The notes below the pieces were generated by a model. That model was not told the origin of the DNA, made no database searches, and was given only the letters and a program-made list of their open reading frames with translations. Positions 26,626-35,264 of a DNA stretch of 64,000 bases are shown here, one piece after another (position 1 is the first letter of the stretch; the number at the start of each line of letters is the position of its first letter). A program made the position numbers and the translations under genes. Source of the stretch: Thalassocella blandensis (GTDB lineage: Bacteria > Pseudomonadota > Gammaproteobacteria > Pseudomonadales > Cellvibrionaceae); the NCBI GenBank assembly GCA_902141825.1, contig CABFPG010000005.1:310001-374000 (forward strand). Reading direction: 5' to 3'.

Positions 26626-27357
26626 ATGATAATTATTCCTGCGATTGATTTAAAAGACGGTGCCTGTGTTCGTTTGCGCCAGGGTTTAATGGACGATTCC
26701 ACAGTATTTTCAGACGACCCCGTTGCGGTCGCCAGTCAGTGGGTGGAGAAAGGCGCAAAGCGATTGCACCTTGTTGACTTGAATGGCGCATTTGCTGGCG
26801 AGCCTGTGAATGGCGAAGTCGTTACGGCAATTGCTAAAAAATACCCCCAGTTACCGATCCAGATTGGTGGCGGCATTCGAAATCTGGAAACCATAGATCA
26901 CTACATCAAGGCCGGTGTAAGTTACGTCATCATTGGAACAAAAGCGGTCAAAGAGCCCGCTTTTGTAGCGGAAGCATGTAAGGCCTTTCCTGGCAAAATA
27001 ATCGTGGGGCTGGATGCAAAGAATGGTTTTGTGGCAACCGATGGCTGGGCGGAAGTGTCGGATGTTAAAGCGACGGAGTTAGCCAAAAAATTCGCTGGTG
27101 ACGGCGTTGAATCCATTGTGTATACCGATATCGCCCGCGATGGCATGATGCAAGGTGTCAATGTCGAGGCGACGGTGGAAATGGCCAAGGCTTCCCCGAT
27201 CCCTGTGATCGCCTCGGGTGGCATTACCAATATGGATGATATTCGTGCGTTGGTGGATGCCGCTGAGTCTGGAATTATGGGCGCAATAACAGGGCGAGCA
27301 ATCTATGAAGGCACACTGGATATTGTTGAAGCCCAGCAATATTGCGACAGTAAGTAA
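26626..27357 (+). CDS. hisA: ProFAR isomerase
   Basis: 1-(5-phosphoribosyl)-5-[(5-phosphoribosylamino)methylideneamino]imidazole-4-carboxamide isomerase, a TIM barrel catalysing an Amadori rearrangement in histidine synthesis. The catalytic aspartates are in P-A-I-D-L-K-D-G and in Y-T-D-I-A-R-D-G; phosphate-binding glycines lie in Q-I-G-G-G-I-R and A-S-G-G-I-T. A GTG at 26617 would add three residues (M-S-D), but the product starting M-I-I-I-P-A-I-D at the ATG 26626 matches the family. It sits 47 bp after hisH and 36 bp before hisF. Confidence 0.96.
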   Translation: MIIIPAIDLKDGACVRLRQGLMDDSTVFSDDPVAVASQWVEKGAKRLHLVDLNGAFAGEPVNGEVVTAIAKKYPQLPIQIGGGIRNLETIDHYIKAGVSYVIIGTKAVKEPAFVAEACKAFPGKIIVGLDAKNGFVATDGWAEVSDVKATELAKKFAGDGVESIVYTDIARDGMMQGVNVEATVEMAKASPIPVIASGGITNMDDIRALVDAAESGIMGAITGRAIYEGTLDIVEAQQYCDSK

Positions 27358-27393
27358 TTTATATTTTTAACGAAACACATTGAGGCGAATGTC

Positions 27394-28167
27394 ATGGCTC
27401 TAGCGAAGCGCATTATCCCTTGCTTGGACGTCGACAAAGGGCGAGTGGTGAAAGGAGTTCAGTTTGTCGATATTCGCGATGCGGGTGACCCGGTGGAGGT
27501 TGCCAAGAAATATAATGAGCAAGGTGCTGACGAAATTACCTTTTTGGATATTACGGCAAGCCACGAAGATCGCGATACCACTGTCCACACGGTGGAAAAA
27601 ATAGCGGCGGAAGTGTTTATTCCGTTAACAGTGGGTGGAGGAATTCGTGAACTCGCTGACATCAGGAAAATGCTCAATGCCGGTGCTGATAAAGTCTCGA
27701 TTAATTCTGCTGCGGTGAACAACCCAGAGTTTGTAAAAGCTGCCGCAGAACGGTTTGGTTCGCAGTGCATTGTGGTGGCGATAGATGCAAAGAAAGTCAG
27801 CCAGGCAGGGGACACTGACCGTTGGGAAATCTTCACGCATGGTGGCCGTAAACCCACCGGTATTGATGCGGTGGAATGGGCTAAAAGAATGTGTGAGTAC
27901 GGTGCAGGTGAGATCCTGTTGACCAGTATGGATCGTGATGGGACCAAAGATGGTTTTGATCTGGGGGTAACACGCGCAATCTCGGACGCAGTATCCATTC
28001 CCGTTATTGCTTCGGGGGGCGTTGGAGAATTACAGCATTTAGTAGATGGAGTTATTCAAGGCGGTGCTGACGCGGTGCTGGCGGCGAGTATTTTTCACTT
28101 TGGCCAATTCACAGTGCCGCAAGCCAAAGGCTACATGGCTGAGCGTGGTATTGAAGTCCGTTTGTAA
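27394..28167 (+). CDS. hisF: Imidazole glycerol phosphate synthase, cyclase subunit
   Basis: TIM-barrel partner of HisH; uses ammonia and PRFAR to form imidazole glycerol phosphate and AICAR. The two catalytic aspartates are in the conserved strand ends [14 protein letters not shown] and V-V-A-I-D-A-K. The phosphate-binding G-G-G-I-R and A-S-G-G-V-G motifs of the two half-barrels are present. It is the last gene of the his block; a CCCC/GGGG hairpin about 30 bp after the stop may mark the transcript end. Length, 257 residues, is normal. Confidence 0.97.
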   Translation: MALAKRIIPCLDVDKGRVVKGVQFVDIRDAGDPVEVAKKYNEQGADEITFLDITASHEDRDTTVHTVEKIAAEVFIPLTVGGGIRELADIRKMLNAGADKVSINSAAVNNPEFVKAAAERFGSQCIVVAIDAKKVSQAGDTDRWEIFTHGGRKPTGIDAVEWAKRMCEYGAGEILLTSMDRDGTKDGFDLGVTRAISDAVSIPVIASGGVGELQHLVDGVIQGGADAVLAASIFHFGQFTVPQAKGYMAERGIEVRL

Positions 28168-28514
28168 TGATCCTGTGCTCGCGGTAAGCATTGCCTATGG
28201 GTCCCCTTTCTAGAGGGGGCTTACTACAAAGGTCGCTTTTCAGAGGCGTTCACTTTTAGATAAGCTTACTTTCAGAGCCGCTCACTTTCAGGAAAGTCCA
28301 TTCTTAAAGTGCCATTGCCGGAAGGTTCTGCGTCACGCAGCTTTCCCGGGGCAGTGCTCACAGTACAGCAGTAGCGCGGAGTTCGTGGCGCATTGAACAC
28401 ATAGCTATTGGCTAAGTATTTCGATGGCCTAATCCTTTTTTTGCAGTATTGTCTAATGCGAGTAACACGAGCTTTTGTGGTCGCGATATGCGGCCACATG
28501 GGCTGTGTTGCTGT
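28168..28514. other. Intergenic region after hisF
   Basis: Between convergent genes. It contains a short hairpin formed by CCCCTTTCTAGAGGGG (28203-28218) and a degenerate 16-nt repeat array. A 75-codon frame on the minus strand there is a by-product of the repeat and is not called. Confidence 0.45.
28236..28300 (+). repeat. Degenerate 16-17-nt tandem repeat, 4 copies
   Basis: Adjacent units CTTTTCAGAGGCGTTCA, CTTTTAGATAAGCTTA, CTTTCAGAGCCGCTCA, CTTTCAGGAAAGTCCA. The CTTT(T)CAGA start and the -CA end are conserved; the middle varies. Confidence 0.75.
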
Positions 28515-28733
28515 TTACGCTGCGGCGCCGTAACTCTGTAATGTTTGAATTACATGAGGATCAGCATGGAGTATAAAATCAATAAACTCACTTGCTCCTG
28601 TTTCAGCTTCATTCAAAGAATCGAATGGGCCAATATCCACGCCTTCACGTGTGTTGTAGTACCAATAGTCACCCTTTTTGAAAAAGCGTTGTGACCGAAT
28701 TGGGAGATTTCCGTTTTCACCAGTTCTGTTCAT
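28515..28733 (-). CDS. DUF6316-like small protein
   Basis: A 72-residue protein without signal or membrane segment. The core R-S-Q-R-F-F-K-K-G-D-Y-W-Y-Y-N-T-R-E-G followed by I-G-P-F-D-S and E-A-E-x-G-A-S-E-F-I-D-F is a pattern I know from short conserved Pseudomonas-type proteins placed in DUF6316; it resembles a small beta domain such as GYF_2. No function is established. It stands alone, facing the his block. Codon use and the conserved motifs make it very likely a real gene. Confidence 0.78.
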   Translation of the reverse strand: MNRTGENGNLPIRSQRFFKKGDYWYYNTREGVDIGPFDSLNEAETGASEFIDFILHADPHVIQTLQSYGAAA

Positions 28734-29106
28734 TGTCTTTCCTCTTAATACAAATTCCTTCGAATACTACAAATTACTTTGGTCTATTTATGTTGTGACA
28801 GCTTTCTTATGAGTTAGACCTTTATGCGACCAGAATATTCGACGAGTTAGCTCAGCGTGTAAAACAATCACCCTTGAGCGGCTACGTTAATTAGCGCCAA
28901 CTTAAAGAGAGTGACGCAAGTCTACTGCAGAATACAGCAGGCTTGCACGAATTATAGTCGTTTTGATCGGTTTTGCCCACCGTTTTGTGTGATAATTGCT
29001 CAGTTTTTCACAGTTTTTATATTTTTTGAGAATATAACGATATTTTCAATATACCAAAATATTGTAAAAAGCGCTTTTAAGCCAACTTTGGCTCAATATG
29101 AATTCG
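28734..29106. other. Intergenic region, no gene seen
   Basis: AT-rich region upstream of the DUF6316-like gene and downstream of yibQ. A GAGTTAGCTCAGCG string at about 28850 resembles a tRNA D-arm, but there is no T-arm or acceptor stem. Confidence 0.4.
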
Positions 29107-29949
29107 CTATTTTAGATCTGTGAAGGAAGCGCCAGGTTGTTGGCTGAGAAACAAGCGGGGCTGATTTAAATCATTAAAAACCAAATTGGAAACCGTCGTT
29201 AAGCGAATGCCCTGTTGTTGGAGTTTAGGCAATTCTTCCTTCAGCACTGCAAATGTTTCGGCGTAAGGATGTCCAATGCCAATCGCGTGGCCCTGCTTGC
29301 TGGCAATGGCAATGAGCTTGTTTAACTGGTTTTTTATGTCGCTGGGGTCTTTTGAATTGTCTAGAAATACGTCACGTTGTTGATAGGGGACAATGGCTTG
29401 CTTTGCGGCTTCTGCGGCGACACTGGCGGCGGTTGTGCGACTGTCAATAAAAAACAGCTGGCGTTGTGCGGCCCAGGACATGAGCCAATCCATGTGTTGC
29501 TTTTGCTGAGTTAGTTTACTGCCGCCATGATTGTTCAGTCCCACTGCAAATGGAATATCGAATAACATTTCATCGACCCGGGCTACCAGCTCGTTTTCCT
29601 GCATATCGCTGGTTAAGCCATCTTCCCATTTGGTTTCTGCCAGCGTTTCCATTGGTGCATGTAACATCACTTCTTTTTGGTGGTGATGGGCCAGGTAAGC
29701 AACGCGCTTGCTGTAAGGCGAAAAAGGGATGATCGCCAGCGTCAGATCAAAAGGCAGATTGATAAACTTTTCGGCTGATTTTATCGCGTAACCCATGTCA
29801 TCAATAATGATGCAAATCTGGATAAGTGGCGGCTTGTTTTGTGGTGAGGGGTGTGCCGAGTTGGGGAGGTTTAATAAAAACAGCTGGCAAAACACAAAAA
29901 GTGAAAATCTAAGGCTTCGCTTAGTGGTTTTACCGGCTGATGTTTGCAT
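29107..29949 (-). CDS. yibQ: Divergent polysaccharide deacetylase family protein (YibQ)
   Basis: Periplasmic protein of the Polysacc_deac_2 family, usually encoded with envC and gpmI, role unclear. The N-terminal hydrophobic segment (about 10-30) is a signal sequence. The NodB-like fold shows I-I-D-D-M-G-Y near residue 48 (motif 1), N-N-H-G-G-S-K-L-T (motif 2 region) and I-G-H-P-Y-A-E-T (late barrel), so metal-binding residues look partly kept. It is the last gene of the gpmI-envC-ctpA-yibQ run, 12 bp after ctpA, a clear operon position. Enzymatic activity on a glycan is unproven. Confidence 0.9.
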   Translation of the reverse strand: MQTSAGKTTKRSLRFSLFVFCQLFLLNLPNSAHPSPQNKPPLIQICIIIDDMGYAIKSAEKFINLPFDLTLAIIPFSPYSKRVAYLAHHHQKEVMLHAPMETLAETKWEDGLTSDMQENELVARVDEMLFDIPFAVGLNNHGGSKLTQQKQHMDWLMSWAAQRQLFFIDSRTTAASVAAEAAKQAIVPYQQRDVFLDNSKDPSDIKNQLNKLIAIASKQGHAIGIGHPYAETFAVLKEELPKLQQQGIRLTTVSNLVFNDLNQPRLFLSQQPGASFTDLK

Positions 29950-29961
29950 TCCTGTTGGCCG

Positions 29962-31344
29962 TTAAGGTTGGCCAGCAGGGGTTTTCTGCGCTTCCTGAGC
30001 CGCAACTTTCTGAACATTGCGCTGGTTAAACAGGTGCAGCCCTTTCAGAATATTAATGGCTTCGTACAGCTGGCTGTCAGTATTATGCAGTTCTTTTTGC
30101 GCTTCTGTTTCGACTATGCCGTCTTGGTTTTCGTGACCGCCATTACCATTTTCCAAATGGCCTACCAGGCCCGCTTCACTGATTCCGCTGGCATTTTTCA
30201 CCGCCGTCACTCGCACTCTTTCTACTTCGATGTCTGGTGTAATTCCCTCAGCCTGGATAGAGCGACCATTGGGGGTGTAATACAGTGCAGTGGTGAGTTT
30301 TAGGGCTTTGTCGTTGGTAATTTGAATCACAGACTGTACCGAGCCTTTACCGAAACTCTGTGTACCCAAAACCAGTGCTCGTCCCTGATCTTGCAGTGCA
30401 CCCGCAACAATTTCGGACGCTGATGCAGAACCGTCATTAATCAGGACAACCAACGGCAATCCATTTGTTATATCCCCTGGTGTTGCTTGATAACGGGAAT
30501 TTGAGTCAGGAACACGGCCCTCGGTGTAGACGATCAGGCCGTCTTCCAGGAAGTGGTCAGCCACCTCTACAGAAGCAGTTAAAACCCCGCCGGGGTTATT
30601 GCGCAGATCAAGGATTACCCCGTGTAAATCCGCGTTCTTTTTCGAAAGTTTGGCGAATTCTTTTGCGAGGTCCTGGCCTGTATGGACCTGGAACTGAGCG
30701 ATGCGAAGGTAGGCATAGTGTTGGTCTTTAATTTCTGTGCGCACGCTGCGAACCTTGACGATATCGCGAGTCAAAACCAGGTCGAAGGGTTGGTCTACAC
30801 CTTCACGAACCACCGTGACAGTGATTTTAGTGCCCTTGGGACCACGCATTTTTTCTACTGCGTCATTGAGTGTCAGCCCTTTTACGGTACTGCCATCGAG
30901 TTTTACGATGAGGTCGCCAGCTTCGATTCCCGCGCGTGCTGCCGGTGTCTCATCAATTGGTGAAATCACTTTCACGAAGCCGTTTTCCATACCGACTTCA
31001 ATCCCCAACCCACCAAATTCACCTGTGGTGTTGACCTGCAAATCTTTGAATGAGCTGGCGTCCAGATAGCTCGAATGAGGGTCGAGTTCGTCCAGCATTC
31101 CTCTGATGGCATATTCCAACAGGGTTCGGTCATCAATATCTTTTACATAGCCTTTGCGAATGTGGTCGAAAGCTTTGGTGAATACGCGTAAATCTTCAAG
31201 AGGCAATACACTCATGGGTTCGGTTTTTGGCTGGCTTTTGTCTGCCCCACTGGTGTCGGCCAGGGTAGAAGCTGAAATTGCCGTTAAGCCCATAGTCATG
31301 GCGGCATTAACGCATGCTCTGCGCCAATCAAATTTAACGTTCAC
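29962..31344 (-). CDS. ctpA: Carboxyl-terminal processing serine peptidase (S41)
   Basis: Periplasmic protease of the CtpA/Prc family that in Pseudomonas degrades cell-wall hydrolases. An N-terminal signal peptide ends near S-A-S-T-L-A-D. The PDZ domain (about 100-185) has G-L-G-I-E-V and A-A-R-A-G-I-E-A-G-D. The catalytic domain has N-N-P-G-G, then the nucleophile serine in G-S-A-S-A-S-E-I (about residue 307) and the general-base lysine in S-F-G-K-G-S-V-Q (about 332). A C-terminal tail of 60 polar residues follows. It lies between envC (82 bp upstream) and yibQ; this order suggests joint control of septal peptidoglycan cleavage. Confidence 0.95.
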   Translation of the reverse strand: MNVKFDWRRACVNAAMTMGLTAISASTLADTSGADKSQPKTEPMSVLPLEDLRVFTKAFDHIRKGYVKDIDDRTLLEYAIRGMLDELDPHSSYLDASSFKDLQVNTTGEFGGLGIEVGMENGFVKVISPIDETPAARAGIEAGDLIVKLDGSTVKGLTLNDAVEKMRGPKGTKITVTVVREGVDQPFDLVLTRDIVKVRSVRTEIKDQHYAYLRIAQFQVHTGQDLAKEFAKLSKKNADLHGVILDLRNNPGGVLTASVEVADHFLEDGLIVYTEGRVPDSNSRYQATPGDITNGLPLVVLINDGSASASEIVAGALQDQGRALVLGTQSFGKGSVQSVIQITNDKALKLTTALYYTPNGRSIQAEGITPDIEVERVRVTAVKNASGISEAGLVGHLENGNGGHENQDGIVETEAQKELHNTDSQLYEAINILKGLHLFNQRNVQKVAAQEAQKTPAGQP

Positions 31345-31426
31345 GAGTCGTTATTCTCCTGAGATTTTAGTGCTGAATATGTAAGGGTTGACCTATTATG
31401 TTTATGCTGTGGCCTAAACTGCGTCA

Positions 31427-32602
31427 TTATGCCCGTTTTAACCATCTTTGTGGATTGGTGGGCTTGCCCTCGTGTCTTAGTTCAAAGTATAGAGCAGACT
31501 GCTTTTGTCCACCGCTGTTCCCGACGGATGCAATAGTATCACCCGTATCCACCCATTCTCCCAAAGTTTTATACAGTGTTTGGTTGTGGGCATATAAACT
31601 CATAAAACCTGTGCCATGATCAACGATGATGAGCAGACCATGACCTCGCAGGTAATCGGAGAAAACCACTCGGCCATAGTGAACGGCCTTGACTGGCGTA
31701 CCGGCCGGGCTGCTGATCAGCATGCCTTCCCAAGCCAGTTTGTTGCCAATCCGATCTGAGCCAAAGGTTTGCAGTACCCGTCCCTTTATTGGCCACGGTA
31801 TTTGCCCCTTTAGGCTGCCAAACCGCTCGCTGGTTCCACTGAGTTTTACGTCGTCTACATTGTTGAGAACCTGACTGAGTAAACGTTCCAAGCGGCTTCG
31901 GTCCTCCAACAAAGATTTGAGGCGTTGGTCCTGGCTCACAATATTTTTATCAAGTTTAGCCAGGAGTTGACGACGAGAGGATTGGGCGTTGTTGAGCTGT
32001 TGTTTTTGGGTGTTGAGTTTGTCGACGTTTTGTTGGATTTTGGTGGCCTCGAAAGCGATCTCCGGTTCAATGGCATTGATGCGTTCGATGGTGCTGATAT
32101 AGCTGGCGATTTTTTGTTGTCTCGCATCGACAAAATAGCTGTAATATTTCAGATTGCGCGATACCCGGGCGGGCTCTTGTTGGTTGAGTAGAAGACGTAA
32201 ATTACTCTGTTGACCGGCGCGGTAAGCGGCGTTGATATACTGACCAACCGTTGCTTGTTGCTGCTGTTTTTGTTTATCCAGCTGGCTGCGTTCATCGCGC
32301 AGGTTATTCAGTTTTTTTTTACGTTGGTCCAGTTCCCGCTTGAGTTGCTCGGCCTTTTTGTTCAGTTCGCCAATGGATGTTTCGGTTTTTTCGAGTGCCT
32401 GGTGGACGTCATTACGATTACTTTTGGTTTCTGCCAGTTCCTTTTTCAATTGCTCAATGTTTTTTTTCAGGGTATCCAATTGCGCCTGTTGATCGCCATC
32501 GGTTTGCGCCCAGCTTGAATGAAATGTCATTACAGCGAGTAACAGGACTGTATATCTACTGAGCTTATTCACGAAATGTTGTTGTAACTGGCGATTGCGC
32601 AT
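31427..32602 (-). CDS. envC: Murein hydrolase activator EnvC
   Basis: Periplasmic activator of N-acetylmuramoyl-L-alanine amidases at the division septum. A signal peptide (ending near S-S-W-A-Q) is followed by a long coiled coil (about residues 30-250, rich in K, E, L, Q) that in E. coli binds FtsEX, then a LytM domain (about 290-391). The LytM zinc site is degenerate: W-E-G-M-L replaces H-x-x-x-D, and L-Y-F-E-L-R replaces L-H-F-E, as expected for a non-catalytic activator rather than an endopeptidase. The frame is open to 32689; the ATG at 32602 directly before the signal peptide is the better start. It follows gpmI on the same strand. Confidence 0.92.
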   Translation of the reverse strand: MRNRQLQQHFVNKLSRYTVLLLAVMTFHSSWAQTDGDQQAQLDTLKKNIEQLKKELAETKSNRNDVHQALEKTETSIGELNKKAEQLKRELDQRKKKLNNLRDERSQLDKQKQQQQATVGQYINAAYRAGQQSNLRLLLNQQEPARVSRNLKYYSYFVDARQQKIASYISTIERINAIEPEIAFEATKIQQNVDKLNTQKQQLNNAQSSRRQLLAKLDKNIVSQDQRLKSLLEDRSRLERLLSQVLNNVDDVKLSGTSERFGSLKGQIPWPIKGRVLQTFGSDRIGNKLAWEGMLISSPAGTPVKAVHYGRVVFSDYLRGHGLLIIVDHGTGFMSLYAHNQTLYKTLGEWVDTGDTIASVGNSGGQKQSALYFELRHEGKPTNPQRWLKRA

Positions 32603-32757
32603 AGTGTTGATCTGAAATTCTTGTTTTGACGTTCGGTCGTGTTGGGCCTGCATGAGAAGATCTGGCTGGAGTGTTGAGGTTTCTCCCAATGCTTTGTTTC
32701 TCTGGCCTGGCGGTTTGCTGCGGCGTTCAGCAAGTTCGCCGCAGCTGTTTCCTAGGT

Positions 32758-34308
32758 TTAGTTTTCTTCTACCAGGTTGCGCCCATTCATTTGTGACGGT
32801 TGTGTCACTGCCATTAAATGTAGCATGGTCGGCGCGATGTCGGCGAGACTGCCGCCACTGGCGAGTTTGATATTACGCTCACCAACGTACACAAGCGGAA
32901 CGGGAAGCGTTGTGTGCTGCGTGTGCGGTTGATTGGCTTGTTCGTCGAACATTTCTTCGACATTCCCGTGATCCGCTGTCACCAGAGCTTCGCCGCCCAC
33001 CTTTTTCAGGCTTGCAAACACTGTCGCTAAACAGGTATCTACAGCTTCTACGGCTTTGATCGCTGCATCATAGTCACCCGTGTGACCTACCTGATCGCAA
33101 TTTGCGTAGTTGCAGATGATGGCATCGTATTTGTTCGATTCAATTGCTTCGACCAGCTTGTCCGTCACTTCAAAAGCACTCATTTCCGGCTTTTGGTCAT
33201 AGGTCTCAACATTGGGTGAAGGTACCAGAATGCGGTCCTCACCTTTGTACAGATCTTCCTGGCCGCCACTGAAAAAGAATGTCACATGGGCATATTTTTC
33301 GGTTTCTGCTATGCGCAATTGTGTTTTGTCTGCATTTTGCAATACCTCGCCAAACGAGTTGATCAGATCCTCTGGTGGGTAGGCGCACACACACAGTTTA
33401 CTCAAATCGGCAGAGAACTCTGTGGTCATTACGAAACTGCTAAGTGTGGGCAAGGCTTCGCGCTCAAAACCATCGAAAGCCGGGTCAACAAAAGCATGGG
33501 TTAACTGGCGCGCTCTGTCAGGACGGAAATTCATAAAAATAAGCACATCGCCGTCTTCCATTTTGATTGGTGTGCCCGTGCTGGTGATGGCAGTTGCTTT
33601 GACAAACTCGTCGTTTTCATCTCGCTCGTAGGCCGCTTTCAGGCCCTCAAGAGCTGAAGTGGCTGTAAACTCAGCCTTGCCCTGGGTGAGAAGGTCATAC
33701 GCTTGAACCACACGATTCCAGCGCTTGTCCCGGTCCATGGCAAAGAAACGGCCACAAATACTGGCAATCTGGCCCTTTCCTAGTTCTGCAAATTTCTGCT
33801 CAGCTTTGACTATGGACGGTTCTGCGCTGCGAGGAGGGCAGTCGCGACCATCTAAAAACGCATGCAGATAGATCTTTTCAGCTCCGCGCTTCACCGCAAG
33901 TTCCATCATCGCAAACAAATGATCTTCGTGGCTGTGAACACCACCATCGGACAAAAGCCCCATAATGTGGACGGCCTTATTGTTGGCCACCGCTTTATCG
34001 ACAGCATCGACATACACCGGGTTGGTAAAAAAATCTCCATCGGCGATGGCTTTGTTAATGCGAGTGTAGTTTTGGTAAACCACGCGGCCGGCACCCAGGG
34101 TCATATGTCCTACTTCTGAGTTGCCCATTTGCCCCTCTGGCAACCCGACGGCCATACCGGAAGTGCCGATAGTGGTTTTGGGCGCAGTCTCCCAAAGCTT
34201 TTTCCAGGTTGGAGCTTCTGCGTTCGTGATGGCGTTGTATTTGTCGGTTTCAGAATAGCCAAAGCCATCAAGAATAATGAGAAGTAGAGGTTTTTTTACA
34301 TCGGTCAT
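32758..34308 (-). CDS. gpmI: 2,3-bisphosphoglycerate-independent phosphoglycerate mutase
   Basis: Cytosolic glycolytic and gluconeogenic enzyme interconverting 3- and 2-phosphoglycerate with two metal ions. The alkaline-phosphatase-like domain begins [10 protein letters not shown] and carries the phosphorylated serine in M-G-N-S-E-V-G-H (Ser64); H-S-H-E-D-H and the late T-A-D-H-G-N-V-E supply metal ligands. The 516-residue length is standard. It heads the minus-strand run gpmI-envC-ctpA-yibQ, an order common in gammaproteobacteria, and a 270-bp gap separates it from the next gene upstream, where its promoter should lie. Confidence 0.97.
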   Translation of the reverse strand: MTDVKKPLLLIILDGFGYSETDKYNAITNAEAPTWKKLWETAPKTTIGTSGMAVGLPEGQMGNSEVGHMTLGAGRVVYQNYTRINKAIADGDFFTNPVYVDAVDKAVANNKAVHIMGLLSDGGVHSHEDHLFAMMELAVKRGAEKIYLHAFLDGRDCPPRSAEPSIVKAEQKFAELGKGQIASICGRFFAMDRDKRWNRVVQAYDLLTQGKAEFTATSALEGLKAAYERDENDEFVKATAITSTGTPIKMEDGDVLIFMNFRPDRARQLTHAFVDPAFDGFEREALPTLSSFVMTTEFSADLSKLCVCAYPPEDLINSFGEVLQNADKTQLRIAETEKYAHVTFFFSGGQEDLYKGEDRILVPSPNVETYDQKPEMSAFEVTDKLVEAIESNKYDAIICNYANCDQVGHTGDYDAAIKAVEAVDTCLATVFASLKKVGGEALVTADHGNVEEMFDEQANQPHTQHTTLPVPLVYVGERNIKLASGGSLADIAPTMLHLMAVTQPSQMNGRNLVEEN

Positions 34309-34577
34309 GCGTTTGTCCCGGTAATGTCGAAAATGGAAAATTGCATATTGTGCGAATTCATTGTTGAGTTGCGGTTAAAACATCCCTCGTTTCCGCTGAA
34401 TGTGCCGTTATTCACCGGATTTTGGCTGTGATGGCTACGTGAACAGGACTTAGACCGCAATTTATTAACAATGAATGCGTGAGAATTCGCGTATTTTACG
34501 TGGTTTGGTGGTAATCCTCCAATAATACAGAGAATTATGTGATCACCGGCACTGGAGTGGGCGTTTTAAGTGTCGGT

Positions 34578-34988
34578 TTATGGGCGAGCGTTGAATTGTA
34601 ACCGCTTAATAATACCGCTGACGATGGTTTCGGCGCTTTCAACATGTTCAAGGAAACTCTGGCTCAACCGGATGATATTTACGTTCACTACAGCGAGACG
34701 ATCCAGGCGAGTATTCGCATAGTTAATCTCCCCTTTTTGAAAGGCGGTCAAGCGTTCCTGATTTTCCCAGTAATTGAGTTGATTGGTGTACTCGGAGATA
34801 TCCAGTTCAAGATCCAGATTGGTTTGCAGGAGATCGATGAGATGGAGGCTGTCCTGGCGATCATACTGGCCGGTCTGTGTCATCTCACCGAGCGAGCGCA
34901 ATTGCATTTCGGCGAGGGTCAGCCTTCGACTGATCTCTTCGATAAGCGGGTTGAGCTGATCAATTGAGGGCCACTTACTTGCGTTCAT
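34578..34988 (-). CDS. Hypothetical helical protein
   Basis: A 136-residue soluble protein, predicted by eye to be almost entirely helical (long Leu/Glu/Gln-rich heptads, no cysteine clusters, no signal peptide). I recognise no family. Coding is strongly supported by an excellent ribosome-binding site, GGGAGGTG, 5 nt before the ATG. A 15-nt tandem repeat array begins immediately upstream of that site, so its messenger leader would consist of the repeat. It lies between the degenerate GGDEF response regulator and gpmI on the same strand; a partner role with the regulator is possible but unproven. Confidence 0.75.
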   Translation of the reverse strand: MNASKWPSIDQLNPLIEEISRRLTLAEMQLRSLGEMTQTGQYDRQDSLHLIDLLQTNLDLELDISEYTNQLNYWENQERLTAFQKGEINYANTRLDRLAVVNVNIIRLSQSFLEHVESAETIVSGIIKRLQFNARP

Positions 34989-34998
34989 AAACGCACCT

Positions 34999-35088
34999 CC
35001 CGTGTACTCTTTGCCCGTGAACTCTTTATCTGCGATCTCATTATCAGAGAAAGCTTTACCCGGTTACTTTTTGTGCGTGCTCCGTGTT
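34999..35088 (+). repeat. Degenerate 15-nt tandem repeat, 6 copies
   Basis: Six adjoining 15-nt units with no spacers: CCCGTGTACTCTTTG, CCCGTGAACTCTTTA, TCTGCGATCTCATTA, TCAGAGAAAGCTTTA, CCCGGTTACTTTTTG, TGCGTGCTCCGTGTT. Similarity falls away from the first two units. It abuts the ribosome-binding site of the minus-strand gene that starts at 34988 and so would form its 5' untranslated region. Confidence 0.8.
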
Positions 35089-35201
35089 GGAGTGCAGCAC
35101 GCTGAAAAAGGGAAGCGTTGCGAGCTTAAAGCGTTGTTCTAAAAATAAAACAGAAGTACTTAATCCGGAAAGTTGGAAATGCTTGTTCAGCCCTGAGAGA
35201 G

Positions 35202-35225
35202 ACCAAAAGCCAAACCAAAAACCAA
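35202..35225 (+). repeat. 12-nt direct repeat, 2 copies
   Basis: ACCAAAAGCCAA is followed immediately by ACCAAAAACCAA, one mismatch; a further ACGAAT resembles the start of a third copy. It lies 40 bp after the stop of the GGDEF gene on the minus strand. Confidence 0.65.
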
Positions 35226-35264
35226 ACGAATGTGACTTGGCTGAAACCTGGCTGAAGTCCTACC

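Noticed and set aside
28272-28499. 75-codon minus-strand frame after hisF
   Set aside because: It runs into the 16-nt repeat array, has no ribosome-binding site and no motif.
28845-28900. tRNA gene (GAGTTAGCTCAGCG resembles a D-arm)
   Set aside because: No acceptor stem, anticodon arm or T-arm (GGTTCAAATCC-type) can be formed around it.
31427-32602. Active M23 endopeptidase
   Set aside because: The LytM zinc ligands are replaced (W-E-G-M-L, L-Y-F-E-L), so it is called as the non-catalytic activator EnvC.
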